Origin: Lithocarpus polystachyus
Taxonomy: Eukaryota > Streptophyta > Magnoliopsida > Fagales > Fagaceae
Assembly (NCBI GenBank): GCA_033629205.1
Contig: CM066165.1
Span: 54,731,447-54,795,446, forward strand
Direction of reading: 5' to 3'
DNA length: 64,000 bases
In this document: positions 32,481 to 44,061 of the stretch, in pieces
How the letters are laid out: each line of letters opens with the position of its first letter
Position numbering within the stretch: the stretch's first letter is position 1
The notes under the pieces: model-generated
Databases searched by the model: none
What the model was told of the DNA's origin: nothing
Seen by the model: the letters and a program-made list of their open reading frames with translations, nothing else
Program-made: the position numbers and the translations under genes

Positions 32481-35400
32481 TCAATAGACACAACAGCATA
32501 ATTGAATTAACATATTCAATCGAATGCATGGTACAAGTAGCACACGAAGATGGGAAGTGTAGACAGAGTACATACCATCACCGGTCCTGCAATCAGGAGC
32601 ATGCGCAAGAGGGCGTTGTGATCTCCGCAAACCCTCCACCGGCTGAATGTCCTCAGCCGGTATCTGCTCAATCTGTACAGCCTCGTCGTGCGGGTTTGGA
32701 GATGAAGCCGCCATGCTGGGGTCCACGTGTACTAGAGGTGGGGTGGGCATGTCTGGTGTGGGGACAAATATGCATCCACCATCATGGGCAGATCCACTGA
32801 AAACTGGGGGCGACATACGGGGCGGGTCCTCATAGTCCGTGCTAGGACCACGGGGCGTAGTTTGGGCTGGAATAGTGTCCTCATGACCGGCAGTGTGGGA
32901 TGGACCAGCACCAACATCAGATGTGCATCGTGGTGTCCTGCCGCCATCGTCAGACAAAACCCAATCAGTGCCAAGCCATGACTCTTCTGCACCCGAGTCA
33001 TCCCCTTCCTCGTAGATGGGATCTGGCTCAGTCGTACGGCCGCGACCAGCTCGACCACCTCCACGATGTCCACCCCCTCGAGACCCACCACTTTGCCTGC
33101 CGCAACCTGGGCCATGTGCAGCAATGTCGGATGCTTCTGCGAGCGCATCCGCCAATTTAAGTCGGCCCAGCTCCTCCACAAGCTCTAGTGTATATATAAG
33201 GTCATTGTGCATGTCAGAACCTTCATCGCACCTCTGTATAGACCTAATCATCGTCCGAACCTACAAAACAAGGGCGTCATAAAAGCAGGAACGCAGCTAT
33301 GATGCAAAACATGGATAAATATGTTCCAAAATCAAAAGGAAAAAGTAGTAAACATAGCGAATGAAATCCTTATATTACTCATAATATTAAACATCTTTAA
33401 AAAGATAGCATATAAAAATCGGGGTTGGCCCCCCCCCCTGTGCAAAAATGTAACGTTCCACGTCTTACACTCAAAAATTTGCAATTTCCTGCTCTGTTTG
33501 TGGCTATGCAATCTAAACATTGAGATAATACTCCCGAAACACACGTATGGTTGGTTGTACAGAAGTTGAATCTTAGCATAAGTGAAAACATCTGAATTTC
33601 AGTTGTGTATGTAGGCTTCACCAGAGTTACAACTCCATTAATATCATACTGCAATCAAGACACATATTATGAAGTTATTATTTCTTACGGTACACCAACA
33701 ATCCAATTAAGTGATTTGATCATGCAAGCTTAAAGTTTCAATTAAGGGAAGTACCATAAATAGCAACATATATCATACTTGAATCTAGTAGTCATGGTTG
33801 CATATCATAAAATATGTAATTGGCTTTCAATCTTAGGTCATGTACTAATGTCCATTTGAAATTACAAGGCAACCAAAAATAGGTTATTAAAAACATAAAA
33901 ATAAAAGCATAAAACCCAACCCACCCTTTGATTCAATTTGAACTTCATACATGAACAAAGGTGTGGTCATTGCCAATTAACCATTCCTCGCGCAAAGCAA
34001 TTGGATCAAGACAAATTCACTTATTTATGAAGAAGTTAAATCATGCAGTATTTTTTGACTTTAAAACATAATGGAAGAAAAAGTCATTGAGATGTAGAGA
34101 TGTAACGACAATAATTATTGTGGAGTTTTTCATGCATGATAAACCTGCTGAAGATATTTAATCGAACAATGGTTTCAACAAAGGGGAAGGAATTGTTGCC
34201 TCACCATGAGTTCCCAGTACGCAGACTCTGGTGTTATGTACCGCCTTGTGTTGCGATTGTACCACGTCATGTACTCAACGAGGTACGTATCATCACCGTC
34301 CAGGAGAGGGGTAGCGCGAACTTCATCCCCTATGTTGGCCCATTGCTGAATATGGAGTTGATGTTCTACCACCCAGTCCTTCTCCCATTTACCCTGGAGG
34401 GATATCTTGTGAAGGGCAGTCGACGTATCCACCACAAGTGGAACTGGTTGCTTCATCCCAAATTGACGGAAGACCCGCTCGGGATGATGCCCCTCCACTA
34501 TCCAAAAGTATATCAATGGCACCTCGGCCCTCCAAATATGCTGCCCGGCAGTGCAATACGCGGGCAGTGAGCCCAACGTATGTGTGTACGGCTCCCATAC
34601 AATCTGCATAAGTGGATTATGTTTGTGGATTATGTTTGTGATAGTGAGACATCATATTTGTTCAATTCAGATTATGTTTGTGATATGTAATATGGAAAGC
34701 ATGGAATTTGTTGCTTCTATTCATACACAAAATCTGCAGCCATTATTGGGCAGAAAGTAAGAGAACACCAACATTGTCTGAAAATCTTTTTCAAGTAATC
34801 TGAAGTCAACAAGCAATTAAGATTAATCTGCAAAAAATAGTAAAAGATATAGGTTGACCGAGATCTACATTGCATTTTCAGCCCCGTGTTCACATGCATA
34901 ACGTTCAAAGCTAAGTGACACCATCAGATACTAGGGATTTCAATATGAACCAGACTTAGAGGAGGGTACTGGAGCATCGGTCAACTCTGCTTTGCATTAA
35001 GATGAATCCAAGTTGATTTCGCAAAACCATTTTATCGTAATAGAAAACTTGTACTAGATTAATTGCATTAGTCATTAACAATGTTTCATAGTTTTCAAAA
35101 CAAAATGACTATTAATCAATCTGCATTCTACTAACTGTACTTAATTTTCTCTTGAAGCTAGCAAGTATACGGAGGAAAGACATATATTTGGTCTGCTGAA
35201 GACATTGCATTTGAAGTAGCACTTTTTCTTGCAAGAAATGGAAGCTATGTAAATCATTACATGGTATGGTCTTTTAGTTATAATTCTCATCAAATACTGT
35301 TAAAGGCTGATCATATTTCTATCTAAATAACATACCAACCTCAATTTTAGTGCTGGAAATTACATAAGCCTTATTGTTCACTTGTTAAACTAATCGTGTC

Positions 35401-38400
35401 AATGTCTAAAATTACATTCCTCATCTTAGTACCATGGTGGAACAAATTTTGTGGGACAAGCTCTGCATATATCATCACAGCTTATTATGATCAAGCTCCT
35501 CTTGATGAATATGGTAAGCAGCATAAGTTCCTATGGTCCTAAAGTAGTAATTAATAATCCACAACTTTTAATAATTTTAGGCCTATTAAGGCAGCCTAAG
35601 TGGGGACATCTTAAGGAGTTGCATGCTGCAATTAAATTGTGCTCTACAACTTTGCTGCAAGGAGCACGAACCAACTTTTCATTTAGGTCAACAACAAGAG
35701 GTAATGTGTCAAAAGTATTACAGTGTTCGTATATTTCGACTGATTGGCAATTGTGTCTTACTAACTATGCTAAACCGAATGTTGCTGTTCAAATTCAAAA
35801 TATACCACTTGAATTGCTTCCAGAAGTCGATCAGTATTCTCCCATAAGCCAAAACTATAACCTTCAATTCAGCAAAGGTACTTCATAACTTACAATGGAA
35901 CAATGTTTTTTGTAGTTATATACATGTTTGTAATCCTGGATTCTAACAATTAGAACAAGAAATACTCAATTGTCTACTTATTAGGTAGAGAAATATTTAG
36001 CATTTTGAGCTCACAACATTTTATTAATTAATTACGAACTGTACAAGCTTAGTTTTGTGTTTAATCAAATTTCTAGCATATAATGTTTGAGTTTTGAAAT
36101 ATCATTTATATTCTAATATGCCTTGATTACCTTGTTTTGAAAAGACCCATATTTGTCAAATTTATCATACGAGGCCTTTTGTTTATAATTTAATTAATAT
36201 GTTGTGAGTTTACAATCATTCGGCTAATATAAAGTTTTGAAATTTTTTCTTTTCGTTTGATGGCAGGCTAAAAGATCTATTTTCTATTGTCTTAAATAGG
36301 TTGAAACGATGTATAATGACACAATCAAACAATCAACACAAACTTTTGATTAAGTTAGTAGCTGGGAAGAATTTAAAGATGTCATCGTAAATTTCGAAGA
36401 TGCATCATTAAAATCAAATAAATTACTTCAGCTCACAAATACAACAAAAGAAAAATCTTATTATCTTTGGTATAGTCTTAGGTAAATTCATTTCTCATTG
36501 AATTATAACCAATTACATATGAACAATACGTGTGCCTTCTCTTCGTTGCATCAGCTTAATGACATTTGTAAGAACTGATGGAGTTTTTTTTTTGTTGCAA
36601 CACAGGCTTGAACACACTTTGTCTTGCACTAAACCAGTAATCCATGCTCAATCTTTTGCGCATGTTGGTGCTTTTTTGAACAACATATATATAGCTACAT
36701 TACTTATTCAATTCAGACATCTTGTAAAAGGGACTAAACCAGTACTTTCTCTTTTGGGCGTAAATCACAAACAGTTCCGTACATAATGAAGGATATAGCC
36801 AAATTCTACTTAATATATATATATATATATATGACTAAATTTAAATATAATCCATTAATCCAACAAACCAACTTAACCTAACTCACGTGAGTCGGGTTGA
36901 GTTGGTTTCTACACATATAATGAGTTAGGAATTTCTCAACCCGACATGCTTAGGTTGAGTTGGAAAAAACCCTTCAATCAAACCTAACTCGACCCATGAT
37001 GTACACCCCTACTTTTGATAATAAGAAGTCTCCAAATACAAGGTTGTAAAATTGTTGGATTATATAATATTTGTTTCTGCTAGGTTAAAATAAAAAAATT
37101 GAGGCCTTTGCTTTAACATTGGCAAGTGGAATTTTGAGTTTATGCTTGTTCGTATTCATGCAGGTGCTGCAAATCTCAATTCTAATGTGAAGTACTTCAC
37201 AATGGACGAAATGATGGGATGGAACCAATATTCTTAAATCAACTCATTCCTACAATAATCCAAGAATTCAAACAAAAATAAAATCCTCAAATTGAGGACG
37301 TAAATTAATCGAATGCCTGCTCTGCCCGTAGTGTAGCCAGTGACATCTGGTACGCAGCAAGGACATGTGTGGCATGCTCTGCGGTGCATTTTGGCCCGCT
37401 CCACCTAGCAAACATGGGGTTTCGACAAATGTTCGTTACTGAACTTTACAATTAACAAACTTTGCTTTATATTTCACATCCATATACTAAGCATTGATAA
37501 GTTTCTTTTGTTTGTTAGTTTGACATATTTTTAATTATATCAAAGAGACAAATAAAATGGGACTTTATACTATTACGCATAAATAATTATTCCGAAGAGA
37601 CACTTTAGCTTGAATAATGAGAACTCAATGAGCGTAACGTACCTGATGGTAAGGGGCCCTGAGTGCACTGGCGGTAGAGGCGGCCTCGCAATAGGGCATA
37701 TTCGTGGGAACCTTGAATAGGCCCATAGCTGCACCAACAAGAGTGCTCCTCCAATCTGCATGGCATCCTTCTTCGATGCACTACAAAGTTGCCTGTAGAG
37801 CCAAGCCAATGCTGCACTGCCCCAACTGTACCGTCTCCCATTGCTAATTGGGTTGAGCAACTGCAGAGGCAACAATGAGACCCGGTCCGCAGACTTGTCC
37901 ATGAACAACAGGGCCCCCATTCGTACAAGTAAGTGGTAGCGGGCATGTTGCTGCACAACTTCGTCACCAGCGTCCGCAGCTGGGGGAGCGGCAAACTGTG
38001 CATCAAGCCACTTGTATTTTACCCTTGCCCCAGTAAGGGTAGACCTGTTTGAGTTCGGTATCACGGGCGGAGGTTCATGGCCCAACAATTCTTGGCACAC
38101 CACGTTCCATTGCATGTCTGTCCTCCCAGTGACAGGCAACCCATCCACTGGAATTCCCAGCATCACCTCCATATCTTGCAAGGTGATACCCATTTCTCCA
38201 TGGGGTAAGTGAAACGTGTGCGTCTTTGGATGCCACCGCTCGACCAAGGCCGTGATCAACGCGTGGTCGACCTCCATATCAGGAACCTTGAATAACCCAG
38301 TCAAACCTGCTGCATCTATGTATTGCATGATACGTGGGTCTAGCCCACTCTGCGGCAATACACATTTACGGCGTCGAACCTTTATGATGCCAGGCACCTC

Positions 38401-38596
38401 CTGAACACAAACAAGTATTGTGTTAAGTAGTGCACACAAGGTAATTATAAAACAAACATATATTAATAATACAACTACATACCTCATTGGCGGCGCACCT
38501 CCAAAGCGGAGTTGACCGATGATCCGGCTGCCGGGTTAACTGGGTACGATTGTCAGGTCCAGGCTGCACTCTATCTAGTGCCTGCATATCTGACAT
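32481..38596 (-). CDS. Plant mobile domain (PMD) protein, 5 coding exons
   Basis: Exons on the minus strand: 38596-38483, 38400-37643, 37404-37317, 34603-34205 and 33260-32481, total 2139 nt, 712 aa, no stop or frameshift. The PMD ('aminotransferase-like, mobile domain', as in MAIN/MAIL proteins and TE-encoded relatives) spans about residues 55-400: LDPRIMQYIDAAGLTGLF, ERWHPKTHTFHLPHGEMGIT, LQDMEVMLGIPVDG, RVSLLPLQLL, GSAALAWLYRQL, IVWEPY, WRAEVPLIYFWIVEGHHPER and VFRQFG. The C-terminus is Gly/Arg-rich, then acidic and proline-rich, ending after RRSQRPLAHAPDC; a further exon could replace the last ~30 residues (a GT follows 32576). Intron 3 (37316-34604) needs a GC donor and holds a beta-galactosidase pseudogene on the other strand. 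A pyrimidine-rich 5' UTR exon (40625-40431, donor ACAG/GTACGG) places its promoter at the right MULE end. Start alternatives are the ATGs at 38596 and 38587. PMD proteins act in silencing and genome stability in plants; the role here is inferred. Confidence 0.85.
35158..36784 (+). pseudogene. Captured plant beta-galactosidase (GH35) fragment
   Basis: Four exon blocks follow a BGAL gene in order. 35158-35263 reads QVYGGKTYIWSAEDIAFEVA then NGSYVNHYM. 35430-35513 reads YHGGTNF, then in a shifted frame AYIITAYYDQAPLDEY. 35581-35877 reads GLLRQPKWGHLKELHAAIKL, then in alternating frames TNYAKPNVAVQIQNIPLELL. 36300-36481 gives SSWEEFKDVI and TTKEKSYYLWYSL, with stops, and 36606-36784 gives SFAHVGAFLNN and KGTKPVLSLLGV. 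Introns with GT/AG ends are retained. The 5' catalytic half is missing and several frameshifts are present, so it cannot make an enzyme. It lies inside intron 3 of the PMD gene on the opposite strand. Confidence 0.85.
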
Positions 38597-40430
38597 GGCA
38601 GCAAATAGATTGTTAGCAATTATCTAACAAGTAAACCACAATTAATATAAAATAAAAGCATGGATACATCTTGTTTGACATATTATGATCCCAACAAGAT
38701 TGTCAACATCACTTCTTGCCCCCACTGAACATGCAATCCAAAAGCAATCAAAGTAATGCTTAAATAAATAAGAACCGGCATAGTAATCCTAAATATAAAC
38801 ACTTCTTCGTCTTTTTTTCCTAGTATCTGTAATTGAAGTAAAAAAAAAACACAAACAAGTCACTAATTAATGTGCTAGAAACTTGATTGATACCTAGATG
38901 TTCAACATTTGAGCAATATTTAAATGTGACAGTTCTTTTTGGTTTATGATGTCTTTGAGAGGGATTTTAGCAGAGAAAATATCAATTACAATTATTAGGG
39001 GCTGCATATGGAGGGAAGAGATATTTAAAAGGACATTTAAATTCAACTCTATGGCTTATGACCAATGCAGTCACATAGTAAATATAAATTGCAACAACTC
39101 AATGTTTAGGTATTCTATTCTCAGACCTGTTCAATCAAACTTGGTAATTTCAACAAAGTAACACTCTCTATAAGGTCATCCTTGACAGCTCCCCGTTTTA
39201 TGTCCTATGCAATTGCCCGTTTACGATGGACCACTAAGATCCCTACAACTACAGGTCATTTGGTTCTCAACCTAAGCATATCTAGAAACCTATACTAATT
39301 ATTCTACATTTCTACCACTAGACATGTAAGCATACCATGACTCAATCACCCCATTTCCCACTTGTTAGGTCTATTTTCAACATTTGACGAGTTAGCCCAT
39401 CTCAAATTCACCAAAGGGTGCAGGACCATTGAATGTTCAATTATTCCTCTCCCCCTCCTTATGGTCAATTTTAAACAAAGAGGAGTTGTATTGCAAGCAA
39501 AAGAACTTCCCGTAAAGTTACGAACTAAGTTCTACATCGGACTAATATGCAAAACAAAAGTAGTGTCAATTCCAAGATATAATGATATTTATAAAAACCT
39601 AGATATACCAAAAACAATGAGTAGTAAAACTTTTAAGGGATGTGAAAGAACTTAATTTGTTTGTTGCTGTACGAAATGCTACCATTTCATTTCATCACTC
39701 TTACTGGTTTTTAATTGGACTTACAGTAGCAGACTTTCTGTTTCATGTGAATGTGTATTGTATTTCATAGATTTATGTATATAGGATGTCATTATGGGCA
39801 AAACATAACAACTAGAGTCTCAAAGTTTTCATCATTTTTTTCTTAACCTCTGTACCTAATAGAACCAATCTTTATGAGATGGGTTCTGCTTCAGAGATAA
39901 CAGTTGGTGCTAGAGGCATGAGACACATTTTACACCATTTACAACAACTATTTAGACTCAAACGTAATTACTTCAACACCATTTACAACAACTATTTCGA
40001 CTCAAATGTAATTAGTTCGACCCCATTTACAACAACTATAACAAAATCAGGCCTACAATCGAATAAGACACATTTTACACAAACCCAGAGACATCACTGA
40101 AACACCACCACTTAATTTGCCAAAACCCCCCATCAAAACCCCAAACCCCAAGCACATTTAAACTGATTAATCACTGTCCATAATCATTGTGTCGTGTAAA
40201 AGACAACAAAATTCTCACTAATGAGAAAATCACACAGACATAACCATATAGCAAGAAATACTTTAGATCATCATCATTGCAGCATATAAAACACACCAAA
40301 ATTCTCATCTTCACTGGTATATTTGCTACTTTTTAAGAAGTTTCCACAAAATAATCAAAATCCCACATAAAACACAACCTAATATTAACCAAAATCAGCA
40401 AAAGATATCAGAGGACAGAACCGTACCTGT
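38597..40430 (-). other. Probable 5' UTR intron of the PMD gene
   Basis: It runs from a GT donor at about 40430 to an acceptor near the PMD start. The part at 39660-40320 is similar to 17650-18290, the 3' flank of the minus-strand B3 gene (for example GTTTGTTGCTGTAC, CATTTAAACT, and GTGTAAAAGACAACAAAAT-like runs), showing that a duplicated B3-gene flank was built into this intron. No other coding sequence is seen. Confidence 0.5.
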
Positions 40431-40625
40431 AATCAACGGCGGCGGGAAGCAACGATGAAGGGAAGCAACGACGACTGATGGAGACTGGACAGAGAGAGAG
40501 ACTGATGGAGAGTGGGGAAGCTTGATCGCAGAGCGAGCGAGGGTGAGTGTGGAGGGAGAGTGATGGCAGAGAGCGCGAGGGAAAGAGAGAGAGCGAATAG
40601 GCGCTGTGAGACGTTAGGGTCCTAT
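40431..40625 (-). promoter_or_regulatory. 5' UTR exon and promoter edge of the PMD gene
   Basis: On the minus strand this stretch is rich in CTCTCT and contains GTCGTCGTTGCTTCCC, then GATTACAG/GTACGG, a good exon-donor junction. Plant 5' UTRs are often CT-rich. It starts just inside the right-end palindrome cluster. There is no clear TATA box. Confidence 0.5.
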
Positions 40626-40645
40626 TGATTCAAACGGCTGAAGAA

Positions 40646-40804
40646 AACTCGCTTTTAGGGTTACCGAGTTATGAATAATTATACAGCCATTTTTTTATTG
40701 AAAAATGCCACGTCAACTACGCCAGTGTGGCACAACGGTCGGAGTAACTCGATTAATCTAAAATCGAGTTATTTACAAAAACTCGATCTTTATGATATCG
40801 AGTT
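40646..40804. promoter_or_regulatory. Palindrome cluster R (3 units) in the right terminal region
   Basis: Units lie at 40646-40670 (AACTCGCT-N9-ACCGAGTT), 40746-40770 and 40780-40804, all with 9-bp spacers. The outer two belong to the terminal inverted repeat and correspond to the first two units of cluster L. Confidence 0.75.
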
Positions 40805-40893
40805 ACAAAATAGGGGCATTTCCCTGATTAGTTTGGAAACTGGGGCAAAACGCTGCTTAGTTTCTCTGAAAAGGGCATTTGCCCATTTTGCCC
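40744..40893 (-). repeat. Right terminal inverted repeat of the MULE
   Basis: It is the reverse complement of 7388-7536. The terminal base may be G (GGGCAAAA), because the right end shows one more C than the left. See the left repeat for identity. Confidence 0.9.
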
Positions 40894-40904
40894 TCAAAAA
40901 TCCA
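40894..40904. repeat. Right target-site duplication of the giant MULE
   Basis: TCAAAAATCCA, identical to 7377-7387. Confidence 0.9.
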
Positions 40905-41682
40905 GACATGAAAGTCCAAATCTGCAATGACACTTGTATTTGGATTATGAAAACACTTTTCTGATATCTTTACCGTCTAAAAAGCTCCATATTTTGCCCC
41001 CACACAATCAACTATTGTATATAACAGTAAGATATCAATGTCAATAGCCATGTAGTTCAGTAGTATTGCCTGAAACTTGGATGAGCCGTTAAAAACCTCA
41101 GCGTATAATTAAGCTTTTTCTACCGATTCTTTATGAGGGAATTGGGACTTTGTGTTTTGCTTGTGGGAGACTCGGCCATAAGAAAGAAGCCTGTCCTATG
41201 TAAACTGCTACATCTTCCTCTTCCCCCACTGATATGGGTGGTCTCAATGTCGGCTATGCTTGGGGTCTATATGTAGCCGTTAAAAATCATTCTATGTGAA
41301 TTGTGAAGTAGAATTTTGATTTTTTTTTTAAAGTCTTTTTTATGTATAAAGGACTCAAAATAGATAATTATAATATAATGAATATGCTATTTTATGTGGT
41401 TTGTCTTGCATTAAAGTAACCATTAGTATTCACATGAATCACACTGTAATTTCCATAATGGTGTCAAGTATTATCATGTCTGTGTGCATATTTGTGTGAG
41501 TACGTGCTGGTTATGTTATTCCCTTAGACTTGATTCCTAGCTTCATCACAGTATGATCTTTATCACTGTATGGTATGATACATCATATTGGAAAGCTTAT
41601 GCTGTATTTATATCGTGCTTTCAATTGAATCTTGTTTTTGGTCTTGATAAAATTTATAGGAGATTGAGCTCTTGCAGTCTTA
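40905..41682. other. Intergenic, nothing recognised
   Basis: This is host DNA flanking the MULE; with 7200-7376 it forms the pre-insertion locus. No gene is seen. Confidence 0.5.
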
Positions 41683-41865
41683 TTTATTTATTTATTTATA
41701 TTAAGAATTTCAACCTTTGGCGTTTGCTCCTGATGATATCTCTTTATCATCAAACTAAGATACCAATTAGTTTTTGGTGTAGGCAGGGATTAAATTCCAA
41801 ATTTTTTATTCAACCATTAGAGACTTTATTAGTTAAGCTAATTAGAACTCATGAGCTCTTGTAGT
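41683..41865 (-). mobile_element. tRNA-derived SINE, minus strand
   Basis: On the minus strand it reads an A-box-like TTAGCTTAACTAATAAAGTC, TAATGGTTGAATAA, GCCTACACCAAAAAC, ATTGGTATCTTAGTTTGATG, AAAGAGATATCATC and GGTTGAAATTCTTA. This is the same family as 54658-54857. It ends in a TAAA-rich tail. Confidence 0.7.
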
Positions 41866-42039
41866 CTTGTTAGCCTAGTTATCAACAAGGAATTCTGCAA
41901 TTACTGCAGTCAACAACTGTAGAATGCACTCACAAGAAGCACGCCTCACCATTTGCTACGATAAGAGAGAAATGACGGTTTTTGGCCGGTGTCCGTCAAA
42001 GTAATTGAAAATGATCATAAAAAATATTCAGTTAACTTT

Positions 42040-42660
42040 GAGGTGTATTGAAACACTTTAAGATAATAATTGCCTCCACTCGAAAGAGTTTGTTGTCGAG
42101 TTAATTGCAATTCACCTCTAGGATACCTCACATTCACCAATTGTAGACAAATCTGAAATTTCCTTTTATGAGAATTTCTTACAAAAAGGATACACCAAAT
42201 CCTCCAAATGCATAAAAATCTGAAATTTCCATTTATGAGAATTTCTTACAAAAATTATGTATTTACTACAATTCAGGGCCCTTAAAGAATTATGACTCTT
42301 CATTATAATTGACACATTTTCTTAAAATTATGACCTTCGAAAATAATTGATAACCTTTTCTTTAAGGTAATAATTGCTTCCCTAAAAGAGTTTGTTGTTG
42401 AGTTAAATGAAATTCACCTCTAGGATACAACAAATCCACCAATTGCAAACATTTCTGAAATTCCTTTATTTATTTTTTTTTTTTTTTTTTGAGAATTTCT
42501 TACAAAGAAGATACACCAAATCAGCCAAGGGTGGAAAAATATGAAATTTCCTTTTATGAGAATTTCTTACAAAAATTATGTATTTCACTACAATTCGCTC
42601 TTAAAGAATTTTGACTCTTCATTTAAATTGACACATTTTTTGAAATTCTACATCTAATCT
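42040..42660 (+). repeat. ~300-bp tandem duplication, intergenic
   Basis: The series from TAATTGCCTCCACTCG/AAGAGTTTGTTG through CACCTCTAGGATAC, TGAGAATTTCTTACAAA and AAAGAATTATGACTCTTC appears at about 42065-42350 and again at about 42368-42650. Within each copy, a GAAATTTCCTTTTATGAG unit also repeats. Non-coding. Confidence 0.65.
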
Positions 42661-43587
42661 TGATAATTAAAAAGACCATCACCATCCAATCTTGGCTCGT
42701 GCATGTTCTAGAATTACATGTTCATCATGGGTAGAAGTTCTTAAGGGCGGTCGATTATAAGACCATCCTAATTTCCAAAAAAAAAAAAAAAGATGTATAT
42801 ATATATTTGCAAAAAAAAATTATATACTAAATTAACTTGCTGTGGCCATTCTGATAAAAATGTTAAACACATTGACTTGAGAATCCTAAAAATTTGAGTT
42901 CAACAAAGATAAGAGTAATGCTACATCCACAAAATTTTCACTATAATTTTACAAAAAATCCTATGTGGTAAGCTGTTACTGATTCTAATTTAGACCCAAT
43001 ATTGACATCATTTTTTACCCACCAATAATAAATTTTCTTATAAGATTTATTGTAAAAATGTTATCGACATAGCATTACTCCAAAATAATTCTAGGCCCTC
43101 AAACATAATTCTTGACCCCTTAAAAAAAACATAAATAACATCAATAAAAATTAGCCCAACTAGCAACAAAATAACCAAAAAAAAAATAAGACTAGACCAA
43201 ACAACAAGTGAACAAATTATTGAACAAAATAACCATTAAAAAGAAAGAAGATAAAGTCCCTTAATCATTCAAATTTGTAACTCGTTCACCCATTCAGTAA
43301 AAACAATCCATAATCAGTATCAAGAAAAATATTGTGGTTGTGAGTTTTTCTTAGTAGTGTAGTAGTTATGTATTTGTGTTTTATTATTATTATTTTTTTT
43401 GGCTTTGATATATTTAAGTTATCTCTTTCTTAGATTTTGTATAATCTAAATTTCTTTGTGACCCTAAAAATTCCATAGATTCTCTCAATCATTCTATTTT
43501 CTAGCTTTGTATACTTTCAATGTTGGACTTGTCTTAAAATGCAACTCACTTTCTTCCTTCATTTACACACTAATTTGGTAACAGTAA
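42661..43587. other. Intergenic, nothing recognised
   Basis: AT-rich DNA up to the gypsy LTR. No gene is seen. Confidence 0.5.
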
Positions 43588-44016
43588 TGATGAGAATCAA
43601 CAAGCATTAAAGGATTCATTGCATGTTTCTGTTAGGCCTATTATTAGAGCAAGCTCCAAGAAGATCAAAGAAGCACTTAATGGGCTGATTCAAGAGATTT
43701 GGGTTGATTCTAACACAGGACATTCCAAGCTTGGTCCAAAGGAAGATGAAGGCACAATAAATTTAATTTAAGTTATTGAGGGCTGATCTGGCATAATTGG
43801 GCATGATTTATGGTGTGGATTAATGACTGATTGATTTTCCGACTCCATACCAATTAATAGATATTTTTTCTATTTTGGAGCTGCTAATTTCAGACCAAAT
43901 CCACCTTAATTTTAGGCTTCTATTATTTAGAATTTTTTTTTTAGCTATTTTCCTATTTTGGAGTTGCTAATTTCAGACTAAATCAACTTTAATTTAGGCT
44001 TTTATTACTTAGTACG

Positions 44017-44061
<45 letters not shown>

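Larger units (their letters stand above)
7388..40893. mobile_element. Giant Mutator-like element (MULE), 33.5 kb
   Basis: The ends are inverted repeats starting GGCAAAATGGGCAAATGCCC. The outer ~107 bp differ at about two positions between the ends, and similarity continues to about 150 bp and weakly beyond. The unit is flanked by an exact 11-bp direct repeat. Inside are a MuDR-type transposase (decayed), a PMD gene, further transposon genes and captured host gene pieces. Classic MuDR is about 5 kb, so this is several times larger, although nested insertions (for example a solo LTR at 8018-8861) add some length. Near-identical ends suggest a fairly recent insertion or conserved ends. Whether it moved as a 33-kb unit is inferred from the flanking duplication. 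Confidence 0.9.

Noticed and set aside
32732..33282. Overlapping frames on both strands in the PMD C-terminal exon (for example 33016-33282 on +).
   Set aside because: They are mirror frames of GC-richer, low-complexity coding sequence; only the minus-strand frame continues the PMD protein.
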